Source: Ningiella ruwaisensis (lineage in GTDB: Bacteria; Pseudomonadota; Gammaproteobacteria; Enterobacterales; Alteromonadaceae). From it: a stretch of DNA of 33,152 nt. Location of the stretch: positions 1 to 33,152 of the forward strand of contig NZ_RAHT01000013.1 of assembly GCF_004798935.1 (NCBI RefSeq), given 5' to 3'. The translations under genes were made by a program, and so were the position numbers. Positions 19,272-29,216 of this stretch are shown in pieces. Each line of letters starts with the position of its first letter. Position 1 is the stretch's first letter. Under the pieces are notes generated by a model. That model saw nothing but the letters and a program-made list of their open reading frames with translations. It made no database searches and was not told the DNA's origin.

Positions 19272-21328
19272 TGGCTAAATCCGTACTTGCTGATCTAGTA
19301 ACACGCATGACTGTTGAGTCGTCACAGTTTAAACGCGAACTAGAGAAAACAACTGCAAAAACCCATGCTTGGTCAAAAGCTCAGAAACAAGCGGCGAATG
19401 ATGCAGTATTTTCAAATCAGAGGCTAAGCAAATCGTTTGCATCGTCTAATAAGTCAAGCGGGGCATTTAGGCAAGGCATTCAACAAGCCGGTTTCCAAAT
19501 ACAGGATTTCGCGGTTCAGGTTGGCGGCGGCACAAACGCGTTACAAGCATTCGGTCAACAAGGTTCGCAGTTAGCCGGTATTTTTGGGCCAACTGGTGCA
19601 ATTGTTGGTGCAGTTATCGCCATTGGTTCTGTTATTGGCGTAAGTCTAGCCCCTGCAATATTTGACGCGAAAGACGCTACAGAAGAATTGTCCGAGTCTA
19701 TGGATAAGTTAAGCGAAATAGCGGTCAAGGGGCAAGACGGGCTATATGATTTCACCGATGGTTTACGAGAACTTGCTAAAGTCGGCAATACGGTTGTTGC
19801 AGCAGAACTTGAAGCGGCTTTAATCAGGGCAGAAATTGCTTCATCAGCAGCTGCTAAAGGGATAACCACTGCGCTTAATGAGATAGATGCAGATTTCGGA
19901 TTCTCAGGAATACAAGATTATGTCGATGCTATTAACAATGCTGATAAATCTAGCGCCGTTTATGTTCAGAGTCAAAAAGGCTTTATCGAAGTATCTCAGG
20001 AACTAGGAGAGCAGTTAGGTAAAACAGGCGAAGAGGCTAGGGCTTTAGGCGCTAGCTTAATTCAAAGCATTGCTGACCTTGAAACAACGCCAACTGCTGA
20101 AAATTTTGACGCATTACAAACCAAACTGTCTGAGTTAGCCACCGCCGGCAGCAATGTCTCTGATGAAGTTAAATTAATAGTATCAGACTTAAAATTATTC
20201 TTTGCTGATGCAAAAGTCGCAGCCGAAACAACTGAATTCTTAACGCAAAAACTTGAAGAACTGAGGAATAAAGGCTCATTAGCAGAAGCTATTGGTGGCA
20301 ATGATTCCGCTCTTTCATTAGTTCAAGGTTTAAATCAAGAAATAGCAATAGCGAGCTTGAATTTAAGCGGTAGTGTAGATGAGGCAAACAAACTAGCGTT
20401 TGCATTTTCTAATGGGGCAACATCATTTGAAGACCTACCCAAAGAGGCGCAGTATTTATATACCCAACTACAACTAATTAATCAAGCGCAAGCTGAGTCA
20501 GTACGTTTATCCCAAGAACAAGCGAGCAACGTTAGAAATCTGTCTGAACTCAATCGAGTTTTAGGTGGCGATGTTTCTTTAGAAGAGCAAAATCAAGCAA
20601 GAATAGCCAAAATACAAGAATTAAATCTGAGCGAGCAAGATATAGCCGCCGCTGGTTACGACTCATTGCTTGAACTTCAGCAAGACTATATAAGCCGCTC
20701 TAATGCGTTATACAACCAACAGATAGCCGATAGAGAAGAAAAGTCATTTGCTTTGTTTGAAGCTGAATTACAGCGAGCAGAGCAGGAAAAAGCATTAAAG
20801 CAACAAGAAGTAAAAACGAATCAACAAATCGCCAGAGATGATTTCTTTTCTAACTTACAGATAGCAGGGCAAAAGAATTCTAAGCTTGCAGCGATCGCGA
20901 AAGCTGGCGCTATAGCTAACGCAACAATAAAGACGTATGAAGCCGTGAACACAGCTTTAGCCGCGCCATATCCTCCACCCATCCCGCAAGCATTCGCGGC
21001 AGCGGCACTAGCGGCTGGTTTAGCAAACGTTGCAGCCATCAGGTCAACGCCAGTGGCAGGGGCTAGAGAGTTAGGCGGGCCAGTTTACAGTGGACAAACC
21101 TATTTAGTTGGTGAAAGAGGGCCGGAATTATTCACGCCCAATGGAACCGGGCAAATCACTAGTAATAAAGACTTAATTGGCTCAATGAACAATCAACCAA
21201 ACGCATCAAACATGACAATTAACCTGTCTGTTATGTCTCGCCGACCTGATGACATTATGGACGAGATAAACAGCGTTAAAAAGCCGCTCACTCGATTACT
21301 AGCCAGCGTTCAAGGGCGCCCATTATGA
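19271..21328 (+). CDS. Tape measure protein
   Basis: 685 residues. A helical N-terminus with a Gln/Lys/Ala-rich start is followed by a hydrophobic region (~98-130, including FGPTGAIVGAVIAIGSVIGV), long alternating helices, a second hydrophobic Ala-rich stretch (~535-600) and the typical C-terminal GARELGGPVYSGQTYLVGER with GPELFTPNG. It sets tail length: at ~0.15 nm per residue the tail would be about 100 nm, a short-to-medium siphophage tail. It follows the G/GT chaperones by one base overlap and precedes tail-tip genes. Confidence 0.93.
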   Translation: MAKSVLADLVTRMTVESSQFKRELEKTTAKTHAWSKAQKQAANDAVFSNQRLSKSFASSNKSSGAFRQGIQQAGFQIQDFAVQVGGGTNALQAFGQQGSQLAGIFGPTGAIVGAVIAIGSVIGVSLAPAIFDAKDATEELSESMDKLSEIAVKGQDGLYDFTDGLRELAKVGNTVVAAELEAALIRAEIASSAAAKGITTALNEIDADFGFSGIQDYVDAINNADKSSAVYVQSQKGFIEVSQELGEQLGKTGEEARALGASLIQSIADLETTPTAENFDALQTKLSELATAGSNVSDEVKLIVSDLKLFFADAKVAAETTEFLTQKLEELRNKGSLAEAIGGNDSALSLVQGLNQEIAIASLNLSGSVDEANKLAFAFSNGATSFEDLPKEAQYLYTQLQLINQAQAESVRLSQEQASNVRNLSELNRVLGGDVSLEEQNQARIAKIQELNLSEQDIAAAGYDSLLELQQDYISRSNALYNQQIADREEKSFALFEAELQRAEQEKALKQQEVKTNQQIARDDFFSNLQIAGQKNSKLAAIAKAGAIANATIKTYEAVNTALAAPYPPPIPQAFAAAALAAGLANVAAIRSTPVAGARELGGPVYSGQTYLVGERGPELFTPNGTGQITSNKDLIGSMNNQPNASNMTINLSVMSRRPDDIMDEINSVKKPLTRLLASVQGRPL

Positions 21329-21894
21329 GTTATATCCCGCCTGATAATGCAAAAATAAGCATTGAGCAAATGGTTGATACCCGCACGAGTAAAACGAGGT
21401 ATTTCAGAAATCGAGCAAGGGGCAATAAATCCCCTTTTTTTATGCTTGCAATAACATCTCCGCCGATGCCATACGCTGAATTTATGGCCTATAGCGCAAT
21501 GGTGAATTCACTCGAAGGTTCACTTGAGGTCTTTGATTTACCGAACCCATTACCTGCGCTTGCGTCATTCAGCGGCCATAGACCTGATACCACATTTAAT
21601 CGCGGTTTAAAGGTTATCGATATTGATACAGATGCGGATTATAAGCCTGGCGATTTTATTCAATTCGATAACCACAAAAAAGTCTATCAAATCGCGTCTA
21701 AATCCAACATTTCAGGCGCTATTCGCTTAACCCTTACTTGCCCCTTAGTTGAGACCATATCAACAGCCACCACCGTTTTATACGGTGATGACGTGGTGTT
21801 TCAGGTGTGTTTAAACAACCAGTTTAGCGCAGAGGTTGACGCGGGAAAGAGCAAGTTTGGCGTGATCGATGTGGAGCTAATAGAACAAGCATGA
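21325..21894 (+). CDS. Tail-tip protein (distal tail candidate)
   Basis: 189 residues, MSYIPPDNAKISIEQMVDTR onward, mainly beta-type sequence with DADYKPGDFIQFDNHKKVYQ near 112-131. It is the first gene after the tape measure (ATGA overlap), where siphophages place the distal tail or minor tail protein. I do not recognise a specific family. Soluble, no signal peptide. Its place between the tape measure and two further tip genes argues for a ring at the tail tip. Confidence 0.75.
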   Translation: MSYIPPDNAKISIEQMVDTRTSKTRYFRNRARGNKSPFFMLAITSPPMPYAEFMAYSAMVNSLEGSLEVFDLPNPLPALASFSGHRPDTTFNRGLKVIDIDTDADYKPGDFIQFDNHKKVYQIASKSNISGAIRLTLTCPLVETISTATTVLYGDDVVFQVCLNNQFSAEVDAGKSKFGVIDVELIEQA

Positions 21895-22505
21895 TCAGTC
21901 ATACTGCAGGTCAATTGGCGAAGTTGAAAGATAAGCCAAGGGTTTTTTACACTCTCGAGTTCCAAGTTGGCACAACAACCTATCGCTTTAACAATACTGA
22001 TGTTGTTAAGGTTTACTTATCGCAAAACTATCTGCCGGGCTTTATTGATGAAATGCCAGAGATAGAAATTACGGCACAACCCAAGACCAACGATATAAGC
22101 ATTGACTTTAGCGACCCTGAGGGTGTGCTAATTAACGCTTTTCTTGGCGCAAGCTGGATGAATAAGCCATGCAAGATCCGCAAGCACATACACGACAGTG
22201 ACGATAATCAAATACTCGTTAAATCTGCGTTTGAGGGGCTTTTATCCGAAGTCAAAATTAACACCGAAAAGTCAGAGTTAGAAGTCACCGCTTCAAGTAT
22301 ATGGGCAGACTTCGAAAAGACCGCCGGCATTAAAACCAACTCCAAATCACAGCAACGATACTACCCGACAGACACAGCATTTGACCATGCAGCCAAAGCC
22401 AAAGAAAAAGTTTATTGGGGCAAAGATGCGCCGAGCGGCACTGGCTCAGGTCGAATAGGTGGCGGGCGAATAGTGATACCTAATCCAAGGGTTAACCTCG
22501 TATGA
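21891..22505 (+). CDS. Tail-tip assembly/hub-associated protein
   Basis: 204 residues, MISHTAGQLAKLKDKPRVFY, with beta-rich sequence (YTLEFQVGTTTYRFNNTDVV, DISIDFSDPEGVLI) and a C-terminal Gly/Arg tail (GRIGGGRIVIP). Such tails can thread into a partner protein. It sits directly before the J-like gene (ATGA overlaps at both ends), corresponding in position to lambda L/K/I region proteins, but no NlpC/P60 peptidase is present. Exact family unknown. Confidence 0.7.
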   Translation: MISHTAGQLAKLKDKPRVFYTLEFQVGTTTYRFNNTDVVKVYLSQNYLPGFIDEMPEIEITAQPKTNDISIDFSDPEGVLINAFLGASWMNKPCKIRKHIHDSDDNQILVKSAFEGLLSEVKINTEKSELEVTASSIWADFEKTAGIKTNSKSQQRYYPTDTAFDHAAKAKEKVYWGKDAPSGTGSGRIGGGRIVIPNPRVNLV

Positions 22506-25500
22506 GTTTATTTAAGAAACTATTTTCGCCCATCACTGCAGTTCTTGATTGGCTCATGCCTGACCCGCCAGAGCTTGAGCAGAATCTGGGCGTTGAGTTA
22601 ACCAAAGCGGCAACCGATGCCTATATCGGCAAAGTGTACGGTAAAGTCGAGCGCACAACTGGCACGATAATATTTAAAGAAACGTCCGAAGGTAATGATG
22701 CGTCTACGCCCAATGAATTACTGCATATTATTATTGTGTGGGCAGAATCTGTAGAGTCAATTGACGCGGTGTATGCCGATGGCGTTGATATGTCGTCTAA
22801 CTCTAACTTGTTTGTGTCAAACGGTAGACGCTATGCTTACGCAACTAATTTTCCTAACGGCATGGTGGGATACTCCGACCCCTACTTAACAAAAGCAGGT
22901 TGGAGAACGACTGATAATGTCGAGGGTAAAGCGTGTACGTATATCAGACTACAAAACGCAGAGGGTGAAAATCTTTTGCGTTCAGAGCCACAGTTTACAG
23001 CTGATTTGACAGGCACAACGCACAGTAACCCAGCGCTAGCACTCAGAAATTACCTGACATCGGACAAATTTGGCAAAAATCTCCCTGATAGCTTTCTGAA
23101 TCTAGGCAAGTTTAGTACAGCGGCGGGTATATGTGACGATGATGTAGAAGAGATAAAAGACAGCGGTCAAATGCGCAAGCTGTTCACTATCGATGCTAAG
23201 ATAGATACAAGCGCCACAGTATTTGAAAACTGCGTGAGAATGCTTAAATCAATGCGCGCTATGATGCCTGTGTTAGATGGTAAGCTAACGCCTATCATTG
23301 AAAAAGACGACCCGCCTGTATCGCTTACTATTAGCGATGAAGATCCAGGGGTAGAGTTCGGGGATATAACCAACTCGAACAAGTCCAATCGCTACAACCG
23401 CGTTATCGTTACCTACATTGATAATGACGCGAATGCGACAAAGCAAGAGGCCATTTACCCGCCTAAAGACTCCACGATTGAAACAAATTGGTTAGCTGAA
23501 GATAACGGCGTATTACTTGAGACCTCTGTTAATTTAGATACATGCCGAAATTACTATGAAGCGCTCGCATTTGCTAAAGCCTTTGCTGAGATTAGCCGAG
23601 AGCAATTATCCACAGAAATCACCTTGCCGCTATGGGGTACGCTGTTTGAAGTAGGCGATATTGTTAATGTGTCGAACTCAAAAGCAGGATGGTCAAACAA
23701 ACCTTTTAGAATTGTAGATACGACCGAAACTGACGACCAAATAAAGCTAAAAGTTCGAGAGCACCAGCCGTACATTTACGACTTTGAAAACACAGGGTTA
23801 AAGCCTACATTCCCTGATACATCAAACCCTATAGGACGACCTAATCCGCCTGACAATATCACCAAGCAAGATGTTTACAACGACTTAAGACAAATAGACA
23901 TTACATGGACAGGTGATACAACGCGTTATGAGGTGGTGGTTGAGAATATCGGCGGTGATATTGTTCACACTGAAACGGTCTTACGTAAAAAGGTAGAGCT
24001 AAGGAACTTAGAGCAAGACAGCTACACGTTGACATTACGTGCTATTAATAGTTTAGGTGTTAAGTCTGACCCTGTTGAATATAATTTCGTTGTTGACCAA
24101 GAGCAGAATAGTTATACATGGATTGCTTACGCTGAGAGTGACAGCGGCTTAAATATCAGCACAACGGACAGTGCTAGTAAAACACACGTTGGTATCGCGC
24201 CCGGACAGCCTACACCTACAGTTGATTTAACTAAGTTAGACAAGTTCGGTTTTTTCCCTAAACCTACTGGCGGCACAGCGGGCAGTGATGGCAAGTCAGT
24301 TGCACAAATTACCTTTTTCAGACGCGCATCAAGCAAGCCAGCTAAACCGGCTAACAATTCAGCGTCTTATAATTTCGGCACGAATACAGCAACGCCGCCG
24401 GCAGGATGGTCTACGACTATTCCAACTGGCACAGACCAATTGTACGCAACATCAACAACCTTTGTTGTAACTGGTTCGTCTGCGACTGATAACACTTCTG
24501 TGTTTAGTGATGTAGTAGAAGTTGCTCAAAACGGTGAAGATGCAGAGCCGACTAAATCTTATTACACCGCACGCATTCTAAGGCGCTCAGCAACTCCATT
24601 ATCAACACCCATCGGTGGCAGTTACAACTTTAACACTAACACGCTAACCGCTCCGACTGGCTGGCAGGAAAATACCCCTGGCGGCACTGACCCTGTTTAT
24701 GAATCATTTGGTGTGTTTAGTATATTTGGGTTCGATGGCACAGATAATACAGTCTCATGGTCAGCGCCTGAAATACTTGTTAAAAATGGAGAGGATGGCG
24801 TATCAATTGCAAGCACCACAGAGTTTTACAAGCTAACAAATAGCGAGACAAAGCCAACGATCGCAAGCGGTGGCTGGACAACGACACCACCGACACCCAC
24901 GGCCAGCAATCGCTTTTTGTGGAACTATAACCGAATTAATTATTCGAACGGATCAACGTCAAACACTAACGTTATTCGAGTCACGCAATATGTTTCAGAT
25001 GGTCGTGGCATTTCTAGCATTGTTGAAGCGTATCAGCGACATAATAGCGGCACGAACGAACCAACAGGTACTTGGCAGAGCACCATAGCGGCGGCAGGCG
25101 CACTGACCGACGCACTACCATTTTTATGGAATCGCACCACCATAAATTACACAACTGGCTCGCCTACGGTTGTCTATAGTTTGCTTACTCAAAAGGGGCA
25201 AGACGGTGCGCCCGGCAAGGATGGCGCAAGTTCAACTACTTTCAAAAATTCAGCTAACACGCGGATTGTCGGCAATCGCATTGAAAAAACGCTAAACAGT
25301 AATGGCTGGAATGCTGGGGCTTATTCTCTAGAGCAATACGATGCTTGTACTGCCAGCTTTTCTCCGACGACAGGTTTGAATGCAATGGTTGGTATATCAA
25401 ATGATGACGGTTCTGATGCCGATTATCATGACATTAACTATGCTATACGCTTTGATACAGACGGAGATGTTGAGGTTTGGGAAAGCAGTTCATTACGAGG

Positions 25501-27130
25501 AACAAAAGCAACGTATGTACAAGGAGATGTTTTTAGCATTGTCTGCGATGCAGCAGAAGTCAGATATTACAAAAATGGTACGCGAATTTACACATCAAGC
25601 GTTGCACCGAGCGGTGCATATCGTTTTGATTGCTCTATTAACGCGGCGTTAGGCGTCTTAGAAAATGTTACGTTTCACAGCAGCGGACGCAAAGGACAGC
25701 AAGGCGACCCTGGGCTACAAGGCCCGAAAGGCGAACGCGGCATAACAGCCGACGCAATTGTGGGCAGACGCGGCCAGCAGTGGGGGTTTGAAAATAATAC
25801 ACTTCAAGGTTGGAGCGTTGCAAATGCAAACCACAGCATCTCGCGCGGTATTGTGACCCTCACTAGCACAACGGCAGATCCATATTTGGTGGGCCCAGAC
25901 TTTCCACGCCCTATCGCTGGCGACCAGAACTATGCAATTCGTGTTCGAGTCAGAACGACAAGCGCAGACCATAGCACTACCGCGCAGCTGTATTATGAAA
26001 CTAGCGGCCACAACTTAAACGGCTCATTTAGAAAAGATATACAAGTAGACTACAAAAAAGACGAATGGCAATACCTTGTCTTTGATATGCGTGATTTAAC
26101 CGCAGGCGGCACAGATTGGATTGATAATGACATTATTAGCATTCGCGTTGACGTAGCCAATGTGTCGGGCCGCACTTACGAGATAGACGGCGTTGTAGTT
26201 GGTTATTTTGCAACGCCTTACGAGGCAAATGACGGTATCGGCTCATTGCCCGCTTCAATCGTTCCCGCAACGGCTGGCGGCAAGTCTGATATTATTATTA
26301 AGCTTAATCGCGACGAAGGCGGCAATTACAATCGCGGAGAATTACAAGTAGTCGGCACCAAGTTAATCACTCCCGCTGGGGCGACTAGAGACTTAATTAC
26401 AGAGACAGTATTCACAGACTTTGGTGAGGGTCGCTCTGGATTCTTTTATTTAGTTCATTCACTTGATGATTTTGGCACTAGATGCCCCAATCTTTCACTC
26501 GTACCGACCAATTCTAGCAATCATTTCATACCTGTTATTTATAAAGAAAATAAATGGGTAGCAGTTGATAACCCGGGTAACGAGGAAGATTTAACACTTC
26601 GCAGTTCAGATGTGTTTGTCGCCGCCATTGTTGCTGAAAGCGACTCAGATGATATAGACGGCTACCAACTTTTAGTTAGCGGATTGGATGGTAAAGACGG
26701 CGAGGACGGAGCGCCCGGCCAACCCGGAGCAGATGCGCCGGGGAGTACAGTCATAGAAGATACGGGAGGCGAATCTTTAACTGTTGGCACAAAAACTATA
26801 TATCAAATACCGTTGGATGCCGGAACATGGAATATAACGGCGGCATTCAGTGGGGGCGCAACAGCTACGCAATTTGTCGGGGGTGAGCCTGAATTTAGAC
26901 CAACACGAGTAGTTGCATGGCTTGAAAAAAATGGTACGCAAATCAGCGGTACTCAAGAGCAAGACCCTGCTAGCGGTTTTGAATTAGGCCAAAGCTTCAG
27001 CTTCAACATCTCTGTAAACAATCAAAGCGCAGGCACTTATCGCTTGCGTGTCACTCTTGCTGTCAGTGGCAGTTATACAAATGCGAACGGCAGCATAAAT
27101 GGTTACTTGAGAGGGGCAAAAGTCTCATGA
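22502..27130 (+). CDS. Large tip-attachment / central fibre protein (J-like)
   Basis: 1542 residues. The first ~440 resemble J-type tail-hub proteins (MSLFKKLFSPITAVLDWLMP, then LPLWGTLFEVGDIVNVSN near 377-394). A fibronectin-III-like domain follows (~445-525, DITWTGDTTRYEVVVENIGG). Two ~85-residue related modules lie at about 600-680 and 685-760, each with a YNF-x-TNT-x-x-P-x-GW core and ending in NGED-type turns; a related Trp-rich pair follows. Short collagen-like Gly-x-y segments stand near 899-909, 1061-1080 and 1397-1414, probably flexible triple-helical joints. It should bind the host receptor and determine host range. A C-terminal beta domain (~1420-1542) may be the receptor-facing tip. 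Confidence 0.88.
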   Translation: MSLFKKLFSPITAVLDWLMPDPPELEQNLGVELTKAATDAYIGKVYGKVERTTGTIIFKETSEGNDASTPNELLHIIIVWAESVESIDAVYADGVDMSSNSNLFVSNGRRYAYATNFPNGMVGYSDPYLTKAGWRTTDNVEGKACTYIRLQNAEGENLLRSEPQFTADLTGTTHSNPALALRNYLTSDKFGKNLPDSFLNLGKFSTAAGICDDDVEEIKDSGQMRKLFTIDAKIDTSATVFENCVRMLKSMRAMMPVLDGKLTPIIEKDDPPVSLTISDEDPGVEFGDITNSNKSNRYNRVIVTYIDNDANATKQEAIYPPKDSTIETNWLAEDNGVLLETSVNLDTCRNYYEALAFAKAFAEISREQLSTEITLPLWGTLFEVGDIVNVSNSKAGWSNKPFRIVDTTETDDQIKLKVREHQPYIYDFENTGLKPTFPDTSNPIGRPNPPDNITKQDVYNDLRQIDITWTGDTTRYEVVVENIGGDIVHTETVLRKKVELRNLEQDSYTLTLRAINSLGVKSDPVEYNFVVDQEQNSYTWIAYAESDSGLNISTTDSASKTHVGIAPGQPTPTVDLTKLDKFGFFPKPTGGTAGSDGKSVAQITFFRRASSKPAKPANNSASYNFGTNTATPPAGWSTTIPTGTDQLYATSTTFVVTGSSATDNTSVFSDVVEVAQNGEDAEPTKSYYTARILRRSATPLSTPIGGSYNFNTNTLTAPTGWQENTPGGTDPVYESFGVFSIFGFDGTDNTVSWSAPEILVKNGEDGVSIASTTEFYKLTNSETKPTIASGGWTTTPPTPTASNRFLWNYNRINYSNGSTSNTNVIRVTQYVSDGRGISSIVEAYQRHNSGTNEPTGTWQSTIAAAGALTDALPFLWNRTTINYTTGSPTVVYSLLTQKGQDGAPGKDGASSTTFKNSANTRIVGNRIEKTLNSNGWNAGAYSLEQYDACTASFSPTTGLNAMVGISNDDGSDADYHDINYAIRFDTDGDVEVWESSSLRGTKATYVQGDVFSIVCDAAEVRYYKNGTRIYTSSVAPSGAYRFDCSINAALGVLENVTFHSSGRKGQQGDPGLQGPKGERGITADAIVGRRGQQWGFENNTLQGWSVANANHSISRGIVTLTSTTADPYLVGPDFPRPIAGDQNYAIRVRVRTTSADHSTTAQLYYETSGHNLNGSFRKDIQVDYKKDEWQYLVFDMRDLTAGGTDWIDNDIISIRVDVANVSGRTYEIDGVVVGYFATPYEANDGIGSLPASIVPATAGGKSDIIIKLNRDEGGNYNRGELQVVGTKLITPAGATRDLITETVFTDFGEGRSGFFYLVHSLDDFGTRCPNLSLVPTNSSNHFIPVIYKENKWVAVDNPGNEEDLTLRSSDVFVAAIVAESDSDDIDGYQLLVSGLDGKDGEDGAPGQPGADAPGSTVIEDTGGESLTVGTKTIYQIPLDAGTWNITAAFSGGATATQFVGGEPEFRPTRVVAWLEKNGTQISGTQEQDPASGFELGQSFSFNISVNNQSAGTYRLRVTLAVSGSYTNANGSINGYLRGAKVS

Positions 27131-27786
27131 TGTACACAATAACAAACCCACATAATCGCATAATGCGAACAGTCTCATGGCGCGAAATTGATTTAGAAAA
27201 TATACCCGATGATTTTCCTTTACTGGAAGGTGAAGTGTTGCATGTCGGTTATTATCCGCGTAGTCAATATAGTTACAACGGCACTGATTTTGTACCGCTT
27301 TCGCCCCAAGAAAATAAGCCGTTAATTGAACATACTGAAAAGCAGATTTTAATAAAAGTCTTGCGGGATTTGCGAGCAAGTGGTTACGCCTTACCACTTC
27401 ACATTGATGAAGTGCAAACAAAAGCGCAAGCGAAGGAGCTAATCGATCAAGCGGCATCAAGAGCATGTGAAAGGTTCGTTAGCAAAGGTAAATTCACAAT
27501 TGTCGAGTATCAACTGACACAGCAACAAGTGAAAGCATGGCGAGATGCTGATAGCCCAACTGATGCAGTTCCAGAGATGCTTCAATCATGGTTCGATAAC
27601 TCTACTTTCACAACTGTTGAAGATGCGGCTCAGAACATCGAGCAAACGGCACAGCAATTTGAAACCGTGATACAAGCAACGCGCAGGCTGAGACTAGCGG
27701 GTAAAAAGGCCGTTGAGACCGCAACGCTTGATGATTTTATAGCTGTTGCGGAAAGTTACATAAATCAATTTGACGCAATATCATGA
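27127..27786 (+). CDS. Hypothetical protein, 219 aa, after central fibre
   Basis: MMYTITNPHNRIMRTVSWRE, an N-terminal ~60-residue beta-rich part with PLLEGEVLHVGYYPRSQYSY, then a helical part with QQVKAWRDADSPTDAVPEML and repeated Gln/Ala/Thr-rich helices. The architecture, with a small N-terminal domain and a helical tail, is like small tail-fibre or chaperone proteins encoded behind J-like genes, but I cannot name a family. ATGATG start overlaps the J-like stop. Soluble. Confidence 0.7.
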   Translation: MMYTITNPHNRIMRTVSWREIDLENIPDDFPLLEGEVLHVGYYPRSQYSYNGTDFVPLSPQENKPLIEHTEKQILIKVLRDLRASGYALPLHIDEVQTKAQAKELIDQAASRACERFVSKGKFTIVEYQLTQQQVKAWRDADSPTDAVPEMLQSWFDNSTFTTVEDAAQNIEQTAQQFETVIQATRRLRLAGKKAVETATLDDFIAVAESYINQFDAIS

Positions 27787-28415
27787 TATGGCGCTTAGTG
27801 TTACACCGATTAATCTTAAGCCCGATAGCTAAGATTGTGCTTATCCCTGCAACATTTCACGCGACCGCTCGAAACCTTAACCAATTACCTTGGGGGCTAA
27901 ATGCTATTTGGGGATGTGAAGAGGACGGTTGGAATGGCACAGGGTGCGACCCGAATCACCCTCGCGTGCTATGGTCAAATGTCGACGGTAAAACTAAACA
28001 AGGATGGTGGCCGGACTATCTGCGCATACTTTGGCACGAACAGCCATTCATTAAGCGCTGGTGGCTAGGCTACAAGTGGTGTGCGATACGCAATGTCTGC
28101 TGGAATTTACGACTTCAACCATGGTTTGCTGAGTCCATACACTACAACGACATAAAGATATTGAAGCTTAAAGCCAATCGCCCGATAGACTGCCTGTGGC
28201 GCAATAAAAAGGGCAAGGAAAGATACATCAAGCAAAAGCGATTTAAGCTTTTTGGATTTGAAAGATATTTAGAATATGGTTTTGAGTTTAAGCCTGAATT
28301 GTTCAACCCAACCAATGAAAATTTTACACGTGTAAGAGAGCAAGGATATATAGGAATATGGAGATATAGAGCAGTCAGTGTGCCGAGCATACGATTCCGG
28401 AGATTGAAGAAATGA
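27783..28415 (+). CDS. Trp-rich membrane-associated protein (DUF7338-like)
   Basis: 210 residues. An N-terminal hydrophobic stretch (MIWRLVLHRLILSPIAKIVL) is followed by an exceptionally Trp-rich body: LPWGLNAIWGCEEDGWNGTG, then WWPDYLRILWHEQPF and RWWLGYKWCAIRNVCWNLR. The pattern of W-x-x-x-D and short Trp clusters resembles what I remember of DUF7338 phage proteins, of unknown function. It overlaps the preceding gene (ATGA) and the next (ATGA), which encodes a membrane protein, so the two probably act together. Confidence 0.65.
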   Translation: MIWRLVLHRLILSPIAKIVLIPATFHATARNLNQLPWGLNAIWGCEEDGWNGTGCDPNHPRVLWSNVDGKTKQGWWPDYLRILWHEQPFIKRWWLGYKWCAIRNVCWNLRLQPWFAESIHYNDIKILKLKANRPIDCLWRNKKGKERYIKQKRFKLFGFERYLEYGFEFKPELFNPTNENFTRVREQGYIGIWRYRAVSVPSIRFRRLKK

Positions 28416-28828
28416 GCTTCGTTAAGTCTAAAGTTTTACTCCTGTTTATTGCGTTAACCTGGGGCAGTTTGATTATGTTTATGATACCACTTGAGATAAT
28501 ATCGTTCGCTTTTGACAAGGTGCAGAAGCGCGGCAAAAAGCAAGGCTGGTTGTACTCGATATTAATCGGCCAAGATTGTTTAGTGAATGCTATATTCGGC
28601 GGCCATTTTAAAACAACAATTAGTAGCGAACTCGGCTATCAATCATCAAAAAGCGACACTGCCAGGTATATGGCAAAAGTGGTTGATTGGCTTTTTTATG
28701 TGACAGTCGGCGAAGTGGATCATTGCAAAAATGCGATGGAAAAAGAAGATTTATATTATGTCTCGGGCTTGCGTATGAGCATCGGCTTTATTTGTTACGT
28801 GTGCGGAGTTTATCTAATAATCGTATGA
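28412..28828 (+). CDS. Small membrane protein, 138 aa
   Basis: Two likely membrane segments: near 8-32 (LLLFIALTWGSLIMFMIPLE) and at the C-terminus 120-138 (MSIGFICYVCGVYLIIV). Between them is a soluble part with QDCLVNAIFGGHFKTTISSE and Cys/His residues (VDHCKNAM). The D-x-L-V-N-A-I-x-G-G motif reminds me of a phage family found beside the Trp-rich protein upstream. Function unknown; envelope modification or superinfection effects are possible. Confidence 0.7.
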   Translation: MSFVKSKVLLLFIALTWGSLIMFMIPLEIISFAFDKVQKRGKKQGWLYSILIGQDCLVNAIFGGHFKTTISSELGYQSSKSDTARYMAKVVDWLFYVTVGEVDHCKNAMEKEDLYYVSGLRMSIGFICYVCGVYLIIV

Positions 28829-28835
28829 GCAAAAA

Positions 28836-29216
28836 ATGACATTACATCAAGTGATATATGAAACGCCGATTGGAAAAAATTTGCACGCTGTAATCGATGA
28901 AAAATCAGACGGTAAGTACATATTTCGAGTGCTAAGACACAACAATAAAAAAGATGATGTTTTAGCCGTGGCAAATGTATCAGAGCATGAGCAGTTTTCA
29001 GAATTTGAGTGCTACACAGAAGCCGTAAAACTAGACGAGGGATTAACGCTAGAAAGCTTTAGGCCTTGTTATGAATTTTTAGAATTTCACGTTACGTGGT
29101 TTAAAAGGGCCATTGATAAAAGCGCAAAGCTTATTCCGTACGTGATTAACGCGGAGTATGTAGATAGAGTTTATGGAAGCAGAAAGAATTTAATGAAGTC
29201 AATGAGGTTAAAATAA
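28836..29216 (+). CDS. Hypothetical protein, 126 aa
   Basis: MTLHQVIYETPIGKNLHAVI, an alpha/beta-looking acidic protein with HNNKKDDVLAVANVSEHEQF. No signal peptide or membrane segment. I do not recognise it. It lies 7 bases after the membrane protein and its stop overlaps the next start by one base. Its place between membrane proteins and fibre genes gives no firm hint. Confidence 0.65.
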   Translation: MTLHQVIYETPIGKNLHAVIDEKSDGKYIFRVLRHNNKKDDVLAVANVSEHEQFSEFECYTEAVKLDEGLTLESFRPCYEFLEFHVTWFKRAIDKSAKLIPYVINAEYVDRVYGSRKNLMKSMRLK

